Shown here piece after piece: positions 32,596 through 43,793 of a DNA stretch of 64,000 nt. The position numbers and the translations under genes are program-made. A model generated the notes under the pieces. It saw only the letters and a list, made by a program, of their open reading frames with translations. It was not told where the DNA came from and did not search any database. How positions within the stretch are numbered: position 1 is the first letter of the stretch; each line of letters begins with the position of its first letter. Origin of the DNA: Rhinopithecus roxellana (Eukaryota; Chordata; Mammalia; Primates; Cercopithecidae); assembly GCF_007565055.1 (NCBI RefSeq), contig NC_044558.1:126964235-127028234 (forward strand), given 5' to 3'.

Positions 32596-32835
32596 CAGGG
32601 GTAGGCAAAACTTCTCTGCAAACTTTTTTTTGTAAAAATGTGTTTTTTTTTTTTTTTTTTTTTGCCAGGTATGGCTGGCAGGTAGGTTGTAAAAGGGGTC
32701 TGTCTCCACTACCCATTTCTGTCATAGTGGGAAAGCAGCTATAAATGTTATGTAGAAAAATGGACATGGCTGCATTCCAGTAAAACTTATATTTACAGAA
32801 GTAGAGAGTGAGCCAGATTTGGCACATTGGCCATG
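32596..32835 (-). mobile_element. hAT-type (Charlie group) MITE, minus strand
   Basis: 'gtctgtctccactacc', 'aaagcagctataaatgttat', 'catggctgcattccagtaaa' and 'gagccagatttggcacattg' are the reverse of the element also seen at 19525-19645. A 21-base T-run (32643-32663) interrupts it. Confidence 0.75.
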
Positions 32836-32967
32836 GTTATCTGCTTGCCGATTATAAGGGCTCATAAGCCATTGGGAAGCATCTTGGATTTTATTCTAAA
32901 TATGATCGAAGTTTTTGGAGGGTTAAGAACAAGTGAGTGAAATGATAGGATTTATTTTAAAAGGATT

Positions 32968-33480
32968 GGCCAGGCACAGTGGCTCACACCTGTAATTTCA
33001 GTGTTTGGGAGGCCAAGGCAGGAGGATCACTTGACGCCAGGAGAATTTCTTTTTTTCTTTTTTTTTTTTTTTTGAGATGGAGACTCATTCTGTCCTTCAG
33101 GCTGGAGTGCAATCGTGCAATCTCAGTTCACTGCAATCTCCGCCTCCTGGGTTCAAGCAGTTCTCCTGCCTGAGCCTCCTGAGTAGCTGGGATTACAGGT
33201 GCATAGCACCACGCCTGGCTAATTTTTGTATCTTTTTTTTTTTTTTTTTAAATAGATATGGGGTTTTGCCATGTTGGCCAGGCTGGTCTTGAACTCCTGA
33301 TCTCAGGTGATCCACCTACCTCGGCCTCCCAAAGGGCTGGGATTACAGACATCAGACATGAGCCACCGTGCCCTGCCAAGGCTAGGAGTTTGAGACTGCA
33401 GTGGGCCATGATTGTGCCATGGACTCCAGCCTGGGTGACAGAGCGAGACCCTGTCTCAAAAAAAAAAAAAAAAAAAAAAA
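32968..33480 (+). mobile_element. Alu, plus strand, split by a second Alu
   Basis: Head 32968-33048 ('ggccaggcacagtggctcac' to 'gatcacttgacgccaggaga') and tail half 33379-33480 ('aaggctaggagtttgagact' to A24) belong to one element. The gap is filled by the reverse Alu 33052-33378. The host also lost most of its middle. Confidence 0.9.
33052..33378 (-). mobile_element. Alu, minus strand, nested in another Alu
   Basis: T-run, 'gagatggagactcattctgt' to 'gagccaccgtgccctgcc'. An extra T19 run (33232-33250) sits at the arm junction and 'acatcagacat' is duplicated near the head. Confidence 0.93.
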
Positions 33481-34500
33481 CCCAAAACCCCCAAACCAAC
33501 AAAAGATTGCAGTTTGCTTTGTGGAGAACAGAACATATCCTCCACACAAATGGAAAGAGGAAAAGCTGTTTGGGGTTTCATACGAATCTAGGAAAAAGAC
33601 CATGGTGACTTGGACTCAGGTAGTAGCAATGGAGTTGGCAAGAACGGGTAACAGTAGATGTATTTGAGATGAAGTGTTTGTGTATGGACTAGCTAAGTAT
33701 GATGCTAACATTAGTGCAACTGAGTGAAAGATGGCGCATCTTACTAGTTTAGAAAAGACTTTACAAGAATGAGCTTTGGTGGAGAAATTGAGTTTGGTTA
33801 AGTTCGAGATGCCTATTAAGCATCTAAGTGACAAAAGGGAGCATGCAGTTGGGTGTATTCCAGTCTCCTCTCTTTCAGAGAAAGAAGAGAAGGTATGAAA
33901 AAGAATGATCTGGAAGAGTGAATGGAATAAGTAAATCTAATTGAAATATTGGACAGTTCTGAAATAACACATGAGGTTTGCTGTCAAATTTAGAGTGAGA
34001 GTAAATAGCATTGTATGTTTTTCCCCTAGTTATGATGAGCTGTGTGGGTACAGGTATAGAGTAGGTGGAGAGCTGGGTTTAACTGGAACTGAGGTTTTAT
34101 TAGGCAGATACAGTGAAGGGAAAGAGGTCCTAGGAAAATATGTGCTTTGTACCAATTTGGATGAGGAAGGAAGTGAGACTGGGAGATACTACGTACTGAT
34201 GGGGTTGAAGAATTGCTGGACTTACTAGAAGAAGTGAAATGGAAAGTCAGAATTTTGGTAAGAGATGCTTAGAATTAAGATTTTGCTCATGATACATCAA
34301 TTGCCAGCACAAAGATCCAACATATGACCGTGACAGTGGGTGATGGTGGGGGCTGAGCCTGTGATCAATGGATTTAAGGGAGTTGAGTAACTGAGAGGTC
34401 AGAGTATGGCATTAATCCCCTTAACGTGCATTTCAGAATCAGCAGAAATGATTGTAAGAGTTGTAGAGATCGACACACAAAGCTTGGAAACAAGTGTAAA

Positions 34501-35319
34501 ATCTTCAGTGAATATGAATGATCGGGAGTGAGCAGGAAGATGGTTGTAAATGCTAATTCCAAGCAGCCTTGTGACTTTAGGCCAAGTCACTTAACCACTC
34601 ACGTGTCCGTTTCCTCGTGTGTATAAATGATGAGTGAAGACCCATTTTTTTAAACCTGAAAACCTGGACTGTAGTAGGTATTGGAGGAAGCAAGAGTGGC
34701 TTGGGAAGGGAAAGATAGGGGATTTTCTTCGAGTGCTGTGATTACCTCTGCGTATTCTTTACCTCTGGCATCAGTTTAATAAACCCTGATCCAGGATGTT
34801 CTTCAGTGGCACAGTCACAAAGTTATCACCAAAGTCAAAAGACTACTTGCCAAAATCATGAATACTTTTCTGTTACTATAACCAGCTATGTTAAATTTGT
34901 CTATATTATTTGGTCTTTACTGTTATATTTTAGCAGATCTTTACTAAATTAAGTGACTTAAAAGACTTCCTAAAATAGCTGTTTTTAGGAATGAATTGAT
35001 CACCCTTTATGCAAATATGGCATGATGAAAGTAGAAAGTAGTGGTAGTAATTCTGCATATTAAGCTTAAAGTGTGGGGCATTTACTATATTTTTTATGCA
35101 AATCTAATGGTTATAAAGTCTTTCAGTTGTTAAGGATATTGTAATTGATCAAGCAGTGTGTGTTTTAGCTGAGATTTATTTATAACAGGATATGATAGTA
35201 GGAAAATGAATCCATTTCTGATGAGATTTTTGCAATTTGTCCTTCACTCTTTAGAAAATATCACAATCTCATATATAAAGTATTTCTTCCTTTAAGTAGC
35301 TTCTAAAATGTGATTTCTA
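34501..35319. other. intergenic; possible MIR scrap
   Basis: 'agccttgtgactttaggcca' and 'agtcacttaaccactcacgt' (34566-34605) resemble a reverse MIR/MIR3. The rest is unique AT-rich DNA. Confidence 0.5.
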
Positions 35320-35556
35320 GCTGGGTGTGGTGACTCATGCCTGTAATCCCAGCACTTTGGGAGGCTGAGGCAGGTGGATCACCTGAGGTTGGGAGTTTGA
35401 GACCAGCCTGGCCAACATGGTGAGACCCCATCTTGGGTGTTCTTGGGGGGTGTCGCTTGAGCCCAGAAAGTCAAGAATGCAGTGAGCCATGATCACGTCA
35501 CTGAACTGCAGCCTGGTCAATGGAGCGAGACCCTGTCTCAAAAAAGAAAAAAAAAC
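35320..35556 (+). mobile_element. Alu, plus strand, internally deleted
   Basis: 'agctgggtgtggtgactcat' to 'gagcgagaccctgtctcaaa'. About 50 bases at the arm junction are replaced by 'ttgggtgttcttggggggtg'. Confidence 0.92.
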
Positions 35557-35631
35557 TATAAAAGTAACAAAAGTTAGACAAATGCTGTTTGCAACATATG
35601 ACAGAAAAAAAGGATTAATGCACTTACATAG

Positions 35632-35945
35632 GGCCAGGCGCAATGGTTCATGCCTGTAATCCCAGTGCTTTGGGAGGCCGAGGCGGGTGCATCACCTGAA
35701 GTCAGGAGTTTGAGACCAGTCTGACCAACATGGTGAAACCCAGTCTCTACTAGAAATACAAAAATTAGCTGGGCATGGTGGCGGGCGCCTGTAATCCCAG
35801 CTACTCAGGAGGCTGAGGCAGGAGAATTGTTTGAACACAGGAAGCAGAGGTTGCAGTGAGCTGAGATCGTGCCATTGCACTCCAGCCTGGGCAACAGAGC
35901 AAGACTCTGTCTCAAAAAAAAAAAAAAAGAAAAAGAAAGAAAAGA
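35632..35945 (+). mobile_element. Alu, plus strand (S)
   Basis: 'ggccaggcgcaatggttcat' to 'gagcaagactctgtctcaaa' and an A/AAAG tail. Flanks 'acttacatag' at 35621 and 35950 are a 10-base target-site duplication. Confidence 0.95.
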
Positions 35946-35971
35946 AATACACTTACATAGATGAATAGTAA

Positions 35972-36202
35972 AACCAAGCACTGTGGTTCATGCCTGTAAT
36001 CTTAGCACTTTGGGAGGCTGAGGCAGGAGGATGACTAGAGCTCGGGCATTCATGACCAACCTGGGCAACATAATGAGATCTTGTTTCTACAAAAAAAAAC
36101 TTTAAAAATTAGCCATATGTGGTGGCACGCACCTGTAATCCCAGCTACTCGAGAGGTTGAAGTGGAAAGATTGCTTAAGCCCAGCAGATGGAGGCAGCAG
36201 TG
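35972..36202 (+). mobile_element. Alu, plus strand, tail lost
   Basis: 'accaagcactgtggttcatg' to 'gatggaggcagcagtgaata', then an AT repeat. The tail third is missing. Confidence 0.9.
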
Positions 36203-36230
36203 AATATATATATATATATATATGTATATC
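36203..36230. repeat. (AT)n microsatellite
   Basis: About 11 AT units plus 'gtatat', marking the broken end of the preceding Alu. Confidence 0.95.
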
Positions 36231-36469
36231 GCCAATAAACAATATATCCAGCCTTTGTTGTAATAAAATAAATACAAATTTAAAAAATGAACGGCACTTT
36301 TTACCTGTCAATTTTTCTCTTTAATGGTAATATGCAGGGTTGGAAATGGGACTTAATGCCACATAACATTTCTAGAAAGGAAAAAGACATTAAAGACTAA
36401 AAAATGTTTCTCCTCTTTGAGTAAATATTTTTCACTGTAGGAAATTAAATAAATACAAATACAAGGATG

Positions 36470-36710
36470 TTTATTAAATCTTTATTGATACTGAGAGACA
36501 CTGGAAACTATAATATTCAACAATAGGTAACTGGCTAACTATAGCATACACACACAATGGAATACCTCATGGATATCAGGAGTCCAGTGACGTGCGGATG
36601 CTCAACACATACATTATATGTTATGAACCCAATTGGGGAGAAAAAATGTTGTCTGTACATAAAAGGAAATATCCTAACATATCACATACTAATATATTAA
36701 CATTTATTAT
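36470..36710 (+). mobile_element. possible L1 3' fragment
   Basis: 'ctggctaactatagcataca' and 'acacacaatggaatacctca' resemble the L1 phrase '...ccatacaatggaatac'. Weak. Confidence 0.4.
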
Positions 36711-36732
36711 TAAAATGTGATTATGATTATAC

Positions 36733-36856
36733 TTTTTTTGAGACAGAGTCTTGCTCTGTTGCCCAGGCTGGGGTGCAGTGGCACCATCACTGCTGTCTGC
36801 AACCTCCGCCTCTTAAAGTGCTAGGATTACAGGCGTGAGCCACCGTAACTGGCCAT
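36733..36856 (-). mobile_element. Alu, minus strand, half-length
   Basis: 'gagacagagtcttgctctgt' joins directly from 'caacctccgcctc' to 'ttaaagtgctaggattacag': tail and head are present, the middle is deleted. Confidence 0.9.
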
Positions 36857-36879
36857 CTTTATGTGTTTCTATGTATAGA

Positions 36880-37170
36880 GTTTTGTTTGTTTATAAACAG
36901 GGTCTCACTCTGTCACACAGACTAGAGTGCAGTGGTACAAACACAGCTCACTGCCTCCTCTACCTCCTGGGCTTAAGTGGTCCTCCTGCCTCATCCTCCA
37001 GTGTTGCTGGGACCACAGGCATGCACCACCACACTTGGCTAATTTTTTTTATAATTTTAAAGACAGGGTCTTATTTTGTTGCCCAAGCTGGTCTCGAACT
37101 CCTAGGATCAAGCAATCCTTCCACCTCCCAAAGTGTTGGGATTGCAGGCATGAGTCACTGAACCCAGCCT
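36880..37170 (-). mobile_element. Alu, minus strand (J)
   Basis: 'aaacagggtctcactctgtc' to 'gcatgagtcactgaacccag'. Diverged. Confidence 0.9.
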
Positions 37171-37340
37171 ATAGAGATATTTTGAAGAATGCATTTTAGA
37201 AGTGGGATTCCTGGGTCAAAATTGATACATACAGTGCTGGCAGGTTACCCTCCCAAAGGGCAATACCAATTTGTGTAGTCTCAGGAAAGGGAATGTTTAT
37301 TTTTTTAACACTTTCATTCATCATGGATATTATCAGTCTT
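37171..37340 (-). mobile_element. small L1 relic
   Basis: 'gtgggattcctgggtcaaaa' and 'gcaggttaccctcccaaagg' match reverse L1 3' ORF2 phrases ('gggattgctgggtcaaa', 'ttgccctccaaa'). Confidence 0.6.
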
Positions 37341-37759
37341 TAAAAAAATTTTTTTGCTAAATATGAAGGTCAGAGATTTTTACTTCTTAAAGTCTATGAA
37401 AAGAAAAATAAAACCTTAAAAACAGTCACCATGGGTAGGTGGATTGTAATAATCAGCTGTGATCCTTACTGTAGCTGCTTGATGTTTTTAAAATGAATTC
37501 TGTTACAGTCATCTCCAGGCATTTTTCCAGTTAGATAGGCTATGCATTTATCTCTTTTTCCCATATCCCTCCCCGAAATTAGAGATTCATGTCATTTCGC
37601 TTCATCTGGGGAGTGCGTATTATCCCCTTAGACTTTCATTCATTCCCATGATGAATACGTCAACCAGCACAGTGCTGCTTTGCAGGAGGAGGACTTGAAG
37701 GGGATTTTGGCCTCCCCATTTAGGCTAGGCTTGCAGTCAAATTCAAAGTACAACTGACA
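37341..37759. other. intergenic, no named repeat
   Basis: Unique sequence, no exon supported. Confidence 0.45.
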
Positions 37760-38480
37760 GAAATTTCTTGCATATTTAAATTCCAGGCCTTATGCTAGAC
37801 ATTAGGGTTATGGAAGTAAACAAAACACACCATACTGCCTTCATTGGAGTTACAGTCTAGCCAGGAAGACATACATATTGAAGTAATTAAAGTCGGGTGG
37901 GTATGAACAAAAGGGAAGTTAGCAAAAACAACTATGGAGTTATAAAGCAAGGACAATAACCTAGTCTCTGATGAAGGGATTAGCCAGGCGAAAAAACTGT
38001 GTGCGAAAGATGGGAGTGACCATGGCAAGAGTGAGAGTGGCACAAAGCCTGGCTGGAAAGTTAGGTGCTAGATCATGCAGGGCCTTAGAGGTCACAGGAT
38101 TTCAGCCCGAGACAGCCATTGCAGGGCATTTAGTATGGTAGGGCATGATCAGATGTTACTTTATAATGTTATGAGAATAGATAGGAGGAAGCGTGTGGAT
38201 ACAAGGAGGCCTGTGGGATGGCCATTGCCATGGGCCAGGTGAGGGAAGATGTTAACTTAGACTGGTAGCAGTAATGATGAAAAGAAATGAATGGATTTAG
38301 GAAATACTTGGGAAATATATCACTAGGATTAGGTGAGGTTTCTGGCTTGAGTGACTGCATAACTTGGTCCCATTGTGTTGAGATAGGAAAGCAAGCTCTG
38401 GAGGACTAATCCCTAGATTTGAGCTACACTGATTGTTTATAATCAGCGACCAAGAGACAGACTAGTTGGAGGATTTTTTC
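37760..38480 (+). repeat. ancient interspersed repeat (copy G)
   Basis: 'ggagttacagtctagccagg', 'atcatgcagggccttagagg', 'ggcatgatcagatgttactt' follow the family order. Same strand as all other copies. Confidence 0.65.
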
Positions 38481-38659
38481 CATTGTCCCTTTGTTCTCTA
38501 CTTAAGGCAGAGAACCTTAATCACCAATCAGATATTACCTGACCTGCTTTTCAGCTCTCTGATAAAGATGTATGAGAGTGGGTGTTTTTGCTTTTTTTTG
38601 TTTTACATCTTGTCCCATTTGTTTCTTCTTTCTCTCTGACTCAGTTCACCTCATTATAA
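38481..38659. other. intergenic, no named repeat
   Basis: Short unique spacer before an L1. Confidence 0.4.
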
Positions 38660-40370
38660 AAAAAAATTTGATTGATACTTAATAATTGTACATATTTATG
38701 AGGTATAATGTGATGTTTTGATACATGTATACATTGTGTCATGAACAAATCAGAGTAATTAGCATATCCCTCATCTTAAACATTTATTTCTTTGTGAACA
38801 TTTGAATAGCTCTCTTCTAGCCGTTTTGAAATATATCATGCATTATTGTTAACTCTAGTTATTCTATCGTGCAATAAAACTCCAGAACTTACTCTTCCTG
38901 TCTTACTGTAGCTTTATACCAATGGACTAACCTTCCCCGTACCTCCGTATCTTCTGGTAACCACTATTCTACTCTGTACTTCTGTGAGAACAACTTTTAA
39001 GATTCCACACATGAGTGAGATCATACAGTATTTGCCTTTCTGTGCCTGACTTATTTCACTTAATGTAGTGTCCTCCAGATTCATTCTTGTTGTCACAAAT
39101 GACAAGATTTCATTCATTTTTTTAATGGCTGAATTGTATTCCATTGTTATTTTCTTCATCCATTTATCCCTTAATAGACATTTAGTCCTGATTTCATATC
39201 TTGGCTATTGTGAATAGTGCTGCAGTAAACATAGGAATGCAGATATCTGCATACTAATTTCATTTCCTTTGGCTATTTACCCAATAGTGGGATTGCTGGA
39301 TCATGTAATTCTAAGTTTTTGAAGAATCTTCATCTTGTTTTCCATAATGGCTGTATTAATTTACATTCCCACTAGCAGTGTATAAGTGTTCCCTTTCTTC
39401 ATGTCCTCACCAGCACTTGTTATAGTTCATCTTTTTGATAGTAGCTATTCTAACTGGAGTGAGGTAATATCTCAGTTGTAGTTTTGATTTGCATTTCCCT
39501 GGTGATTAGCAATATGAGCATTTTTTCACATATCTGTTGGCCATTTATATATCTTTTGAGAAAAGTCTATTCAGGTCTTCTGCCCAATTTTAAATCAGGT
39601 TATATATTTTTTGTTGCTGAGATGTTTGAATTCCTTATGTATTTTGAATATTTAACCCCTTATCAGGTGTATAGTTTGCCAATATATTCTCCCATACTGT
39701 AGGTTGCCCCTTTACTCTGTTGATTGCTTCCTTTACTGTATAGAAACTTTTTAGTTTGATGTAATCCCACTTATCTGTATTTGCTTTTGTTACCTATGCC
39801 TTTGAGGTTTTATTTAAAAAAACTTTTATGCAAATGGACTAAAAAATAAAAATAAAAATAAACCCTTGCCTTGATCAATGTGATGGAGCTTTCCCTTTAT
39901 GTTTTCTTCTAGTAGTTTTACTGTTTTAGGTCTTACATTTAAGTCTTAAATCCATTTTGAGTTATTTTTGTTTGTTTGTTTGTTTGTTTTTTGAGATGAC
40001 GTCTCGCTCTGTCACCCAGGCTAGAAGATCTGGGCTCACTGCAAGCTCTGCCCCCCAGGTTCATGCCATTCTTCTGCCTCAGCCTCTAGAGTAGCTGGTA
40101 CTACAGGCACCCACCACTACGCCCGGCTAATTTTTTGTATTTTTAGTAGAGACGGGGTTTCACTGTGTTAGCCAGGATGGTCTTGATCTCCTGACCTTGT
40201 GATCCACCTGCCTTGGCCTCCCAAAGTGCTGGGATTACAGGTGTGAGCCACTGCACCCGAAGGAGTTAATGTTTTTTAGTATGGTGAGAGATTGGGGTCT
40301 AATTCCATTCTTCTGCATGCCCTCCCACATATTTTGTTGAATAATTTGAGTGTTAGTTGTAGATATCACT
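38660..40370 (-). mobile_element. L1 (MA/PB-age) 3' portion, minus strand
   Basis: Reverse of an L1 3' UTR and ORF2 end: 'aattgtacatatttatgagg', 'attctactctgtacttctgt', 'gaatagtgctgcagtaaaca', 'ccaatagtgggattgctgga', 'tgcccaattttaaatcaggt', 'ttgatgtaatcccactta'. Runs to ~39965, is split by an Alu (39966-40260) and resumes to ~40370 ('gtgagagattggggtctaat'). Frames are broken throughout; no product. Confidence 0.92.
39966..40260 (-). mobile_element. AluY-like, minus strand
   Basis: 'ttttgagatgacgtctcgct', 'aagctctgccccccaggttc', 'ttagccaggatggtcttgat', 'gtgagccactgcacccg'. The GTTT-rich tail is at 39968-39990. Confidence 0.93.
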
Positions 40371-40517
40371 CCTAAATGCTCCAGGTTGTATCTTGTAAGA
40401 TACAATCATCACATTCACAAAATTTAATATGAATACCACACATATCTAGTGGGTAACTCGTGTTCAAATTTCCCTTTCTCATCCTAATGACCTTTATAGC
40501 TGTTTCCCCCTTTATTT

Positions 40518-40778
40518 TTTTGAGACAGGGTCTCACTCTGTCGTGATCTTGGCTCACTAACCTCCACCTCCTAGGTTCAACTGATTCTTGTGGCTCAGCC
40601 TCCCAAGTAGCTGGGACTACAGGTGCGTGCCACTACTCTCAGCTAATTTTTGCATTTTCAATAGAGAAGGGTTTCACCATGTTGCCCAGGCTGGTCTTGA
40701 ACTGACCTCAAGTGATCCGTCCACCTTGGCCTCCCAAAGTTCTGGGATTGTAGGCATGAGCCATTGCCTCTGGCCTAT
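40518..40778 (-). mobile_element. Alu, minus strand, with a ~40-base gap near the tail
   Basis: 'gagacagggtctcactctgt' jumps to 'cgtgatcttggctcactaac', missing 'cacccaggctggagtgcagt', and ends 'gagccattgcctctggcc'. Confidence 0.92.
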
Positions 40779-41450
40779 AGCTGTTCACAAAACGAGGACC
40801 CAATCAAGGAGGAAGTGGTATATTTACTTACTGTATCTCTTTAAATCTCTTTTGATTTATCTAGAACAGTTCCTTAAACTAATTATTTGTCTTTTATGAC
40901 ATTGATAGTTTTTGAAGTATCCAGGCCAGTTGTTTTACAGAATATCCCTCAATTTAGTTTTGTCCAACAACTTTCTCATGATTCAGCTAGTAGTACATAG
41001 GCGATATTTTAGCCATTTCGGTGTAATGCAAGAAGAGGCACATGATACCAAGTTTGCCCAGTTATTGTTGGTGCTAGTTTGATGATTTGGTAAGCTGTTT
41101 TCTGCCATGATTCTCTACATTCTGTTCTCCATCAAACTTAAATCCAGTGGTTTTAGTATCCATTGATAATTATAGCCTGAATCAGTTATTATTTTTGTGA
41201 TTATAAATGATTTTCTATTTCTATCATCTTTCTATACTTATTTGTTGGCGTGCTTTCATCTTCCTTTCCCTCTTTCTGACATATCCCCATTAGTTTTTTG
41301 AGCACTTCCTTTGTGGCACAAGTTTTTCTAGGCTTACTGTCTACTTTCCCTCTTCATTTTTATGCTTTCTCTGATGATTTCCAAGGAGGAGTCTTGACTT
41401 CTTAAGTGAGAAGAGTATTTAGAAGCCAGTATTTAGGTCTGGGTGTAGAA
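40779..41450. other. intergenic, possible L1 relic
   Basis: 40779-41240 and on may be a decayed L1 end ('aggaggagtcttgacttctt' at 41384 is a phrase seen near old L1 3' ends) but I cannot be sure. Confidence 0.4.
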
Positions 41451-41832
41451 CATTTCCATCATTCTAAAAAGTGTTCTTATCTCCCAGTCTATCCCTCACC
41501 CCTAATCCCCAAGAACATCTTATCTCCTGTCACCATAAACTGATTTCTAGTGTTTTGTGTAATTGGGATCAGGTATTGTGTACTCTTTTGTGTCAGACTT
41601 CTTTTGTTCAGCATGTTCTGATATTCATCTATGTTGTTTTCATCAATATTGCTGCATAGTATTCTGTTGTCTGGATAAACACAATTCACATGTAGTGGAC
41701 ATTTGGGTTTTCAGTTTTTGGCTGTGAACATTTGTGTATAAGTCTTTGTGTGGACATATGTTTTCATTTCTGTGGGGTAAATACCTACGTGTGGAGTTGC
41801 TGGGTCATATGGTTAGTGTAAGTATTTTGTTG

Positions 41833-42145
41833 TTTATTTGTTTGTTTGTTTTTGAGATAAGGTCTTGCTCTGTCACCCAGGCTGTAGTAAAGTGGTGCAA
41901 TCCTAGCTCACTGCAGACTTGAACTCCCGGGCTCAATCAATCCTTCCGCCTTCGTTCACTGAGTAGCGGGGCCAACAGGCACACACCAGTATGCCTGGCT
42001 AAGCAAAAAAATTTTATTTTTGCAAATACGGAGTCTCACTATGTTACTTTGGCTGGTCTTGAACTCCTGGGCTCAAGTGATTCTCCTGCTTTGGCCTCCC
42101 AAAGTGTTGGGATTACAGGCATGAGCTACCGTGTCTGGCTGGCCT
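41833..42145 (-). mobile_element. Alu, minus strand (J)
   Basis: GTTT-rich tail, 'gagataaggtcttgctctgt' to 'gagctaccgtgtctggctgg'. Confidence 0.9.
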
Positions 42146-42378
42146 GCACTTTTTATTTAACCATTCTAACTGTGAAGTGTTGTCTCATTGTGAATTTATT
42201 TTGTATTTCCCCAATGACTAATGAGGTAGTGCATCTTTTTACATGTTCGTTGGCCATTAGCATGTCTTTCTGAAGTTTACGTTCAAATCTTCTGCTGTTT
42301 TGAAATTAGCTTTTAAAAAGTTATATTGTAAAAGTTTACTATATGTATTCTGGATACACATTCTTTTTTTGGTCAGAT

Positions 42379-42420
42379 CTGTCTGTCTATCTATCTATCT
42401 ATCTATCTATGTATCTATCT
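42379..42420. repeat. (CTAT)n microsatellite
   Basis: About ten tetranucleotide units (CTGT then CTAT, one GTAT) within the L1 relic. Confidence 0.97.
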
Positions 42421-42681
42421 TGAGTTTGGTTTTTCACTTTCTTTACAGTGTCTTGAAAGGCAGAACTTTTCGATTCTTTTAAAGTCTGGCTTTTTCTTCA
42501 TGATTTGTATTTTTTGTGTCTTGTCTAAAAATATTTTTGCCTACCTCAACATCATAAAGATTTTCTTTTATATTTTCTTGTAAAGTTTTATAATTTCAGC
42601 TTTTGTATTTAGGTCTTTGATCCATTTCAAGTTAACTTTTGTGTGTGGCATGAGGTAAAGATTGAGGTTTCTACATTCTTT

Positions 42682-42982
42682 TTTTTCTTTTTGAAACCAG
42701 GCTTTGTTGCCCAGGCTGTAGGGCAGTGGTGCAATCATGGCTTACTGTAGCTTCTACTTCCTGGGCTTAGGCGGTCCTCTTGCTTCAGCCTTTTGAGTAG
42801 CTGGGACTACAGGTGTGTGCCGCTACACCTGGCTAATTAAAAAAAATTATTTGTAGAGACAGGATTCCCCTGTTTTGCCCAGGCTGGTCTTGAGCTCCTG
42901 GGCTGAAGCAGTGCTCCCGTATTGGTCTCCCAGAGCCCTAAAGTGCTGGGATTACATGCGTGAGCCACCATGCCCAGCCTTT
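42682..42982 (-). mobile_element. Alu, minus strand
   Basis: 'tttgaaaccaggctttgttg' to 'gagccaccatgcccagcc'. An extra 'cagagcccta' lies in the head. Confidence 0.9.
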
Positions 42983-43117
42983 AAATTTTATTTGTATTTT
43001 TATTTTTTGGTTTATTTTTTCTATTTGTCTACCCAATTGTTCTAGCACCATTAGTTGAAAAGGCTATCCTTTCTCCATTGAATTACCTTAACACCTTTGT
43101 CAAAAATCAATTGATCA

Positions 43118-43418
43118 TGGCCAGGCACGGTGGCTCAAGCCTGTAATCCCAGCACTTTGGGAGGCCGAGATGGGCGGATCACGAGGTCAGGAGATCGAGA
43201 CCATCCTGGCTAACATGGTGAAACCCCGTCTCTACTAAAAAATACAAAAAACTAGCCGGGCGAGGTGGCGGTCGCCTGTAGTCCCAGCTACTCGGGAAGC
43301 TGAGGCAGGAGAATGGCATAAACCCAGGAGGCAGAGCTTGCAGTGAGCTGAGATCCGGCCACTGCACTCCAGCCTGGGTGACAGAGCCAGACTCCGTCTC
43401 AAAAAAATAAAAATAAAA
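43118..43418 (+). mobile_element. AluY, Old World monkey type, plus strand
   Basis: 'ggccaggcacggtggctcaa' with 'ctcaagcctgtaatcc', 'aaaaaactagccgggcgagg', 'gagatccggccactg' and 'atggcataaaccc'. These shared changes match the cercopithecine AluY lineage as I know it. Low divergence; flanks share 'gatcat'. Confidence 0.95.
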
Positions 43419-43438
43419 AAAAAAATCGATCATATATT

Positions 43439-43793
43439 CAGATGCTTCTTGACATGATGGGGTTATTTTCCATTGTAGGTTGAAAATATTGTGAATTGAA
43501 AATGCATTTAATACACCTAACTTACTGAACATCAGAGTTTAGCCTAGCCTATCTTAAATATGCTTAGGACACTTACAGTAGCCTACAGTTGGGCAAAATT
43601 ATCTAACACAAAGCCTATTTTATAATAAGGTTTTGAGTATCCTGTGCCATTTGTTGAATACTATACTAAAAGTGAAAAACAGAATGGCTATATGGATGCT
43701 CAAAGTACAGTTTCTCCAAAATGTGTATAGATTTTGCACCATCGTAAATGTGAAAAATTGTAAGTTGAACCAGTGTAAGTTGGGGACCATCTG
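43439..43793 (-). mobile_element. Tigger-type MITE in an L1
   Basis: Ends 'cagatgcttcttgac' and '...ttggggaccatctg' are inverted repeats, followed by TA (43794) and preceded by TT (one change from TA). Interior 'aatgcatttaatacacctaa', 'gtagcctacagttgggcaaa'. L1 sequence continues on both sides. Strand by memory of consensus. Confidence 0.85.

Larger units (their letters stand above)
32836..34500 (+). repeat. ancient interspersed repeat (copy F), split by Alus
   Basis: 32836-32965 ('gccattgggaagcatcttgg', 'gattttattctaaatatgat') and 33570-34500 ('accatggtgacttggactca', 'gagatgcctattaagcatct') are two parts of one copy, separated by the Alu nest at 32968-33480. Longest copy of the family in the window. 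Confidence 0.6.

Noticed and set aside
32405..32827. 140-codon open frame on the minus strand
   Set aside because: Spans a GC-rich patch, a T-run and a hAT element; no homology that I can recognise.
42379..42420. Array-like tetranucleotide repeat
   Set aside because: Considered against CRISPR or satellite; it is a plain (CTAT)n microsatellite without spacers.
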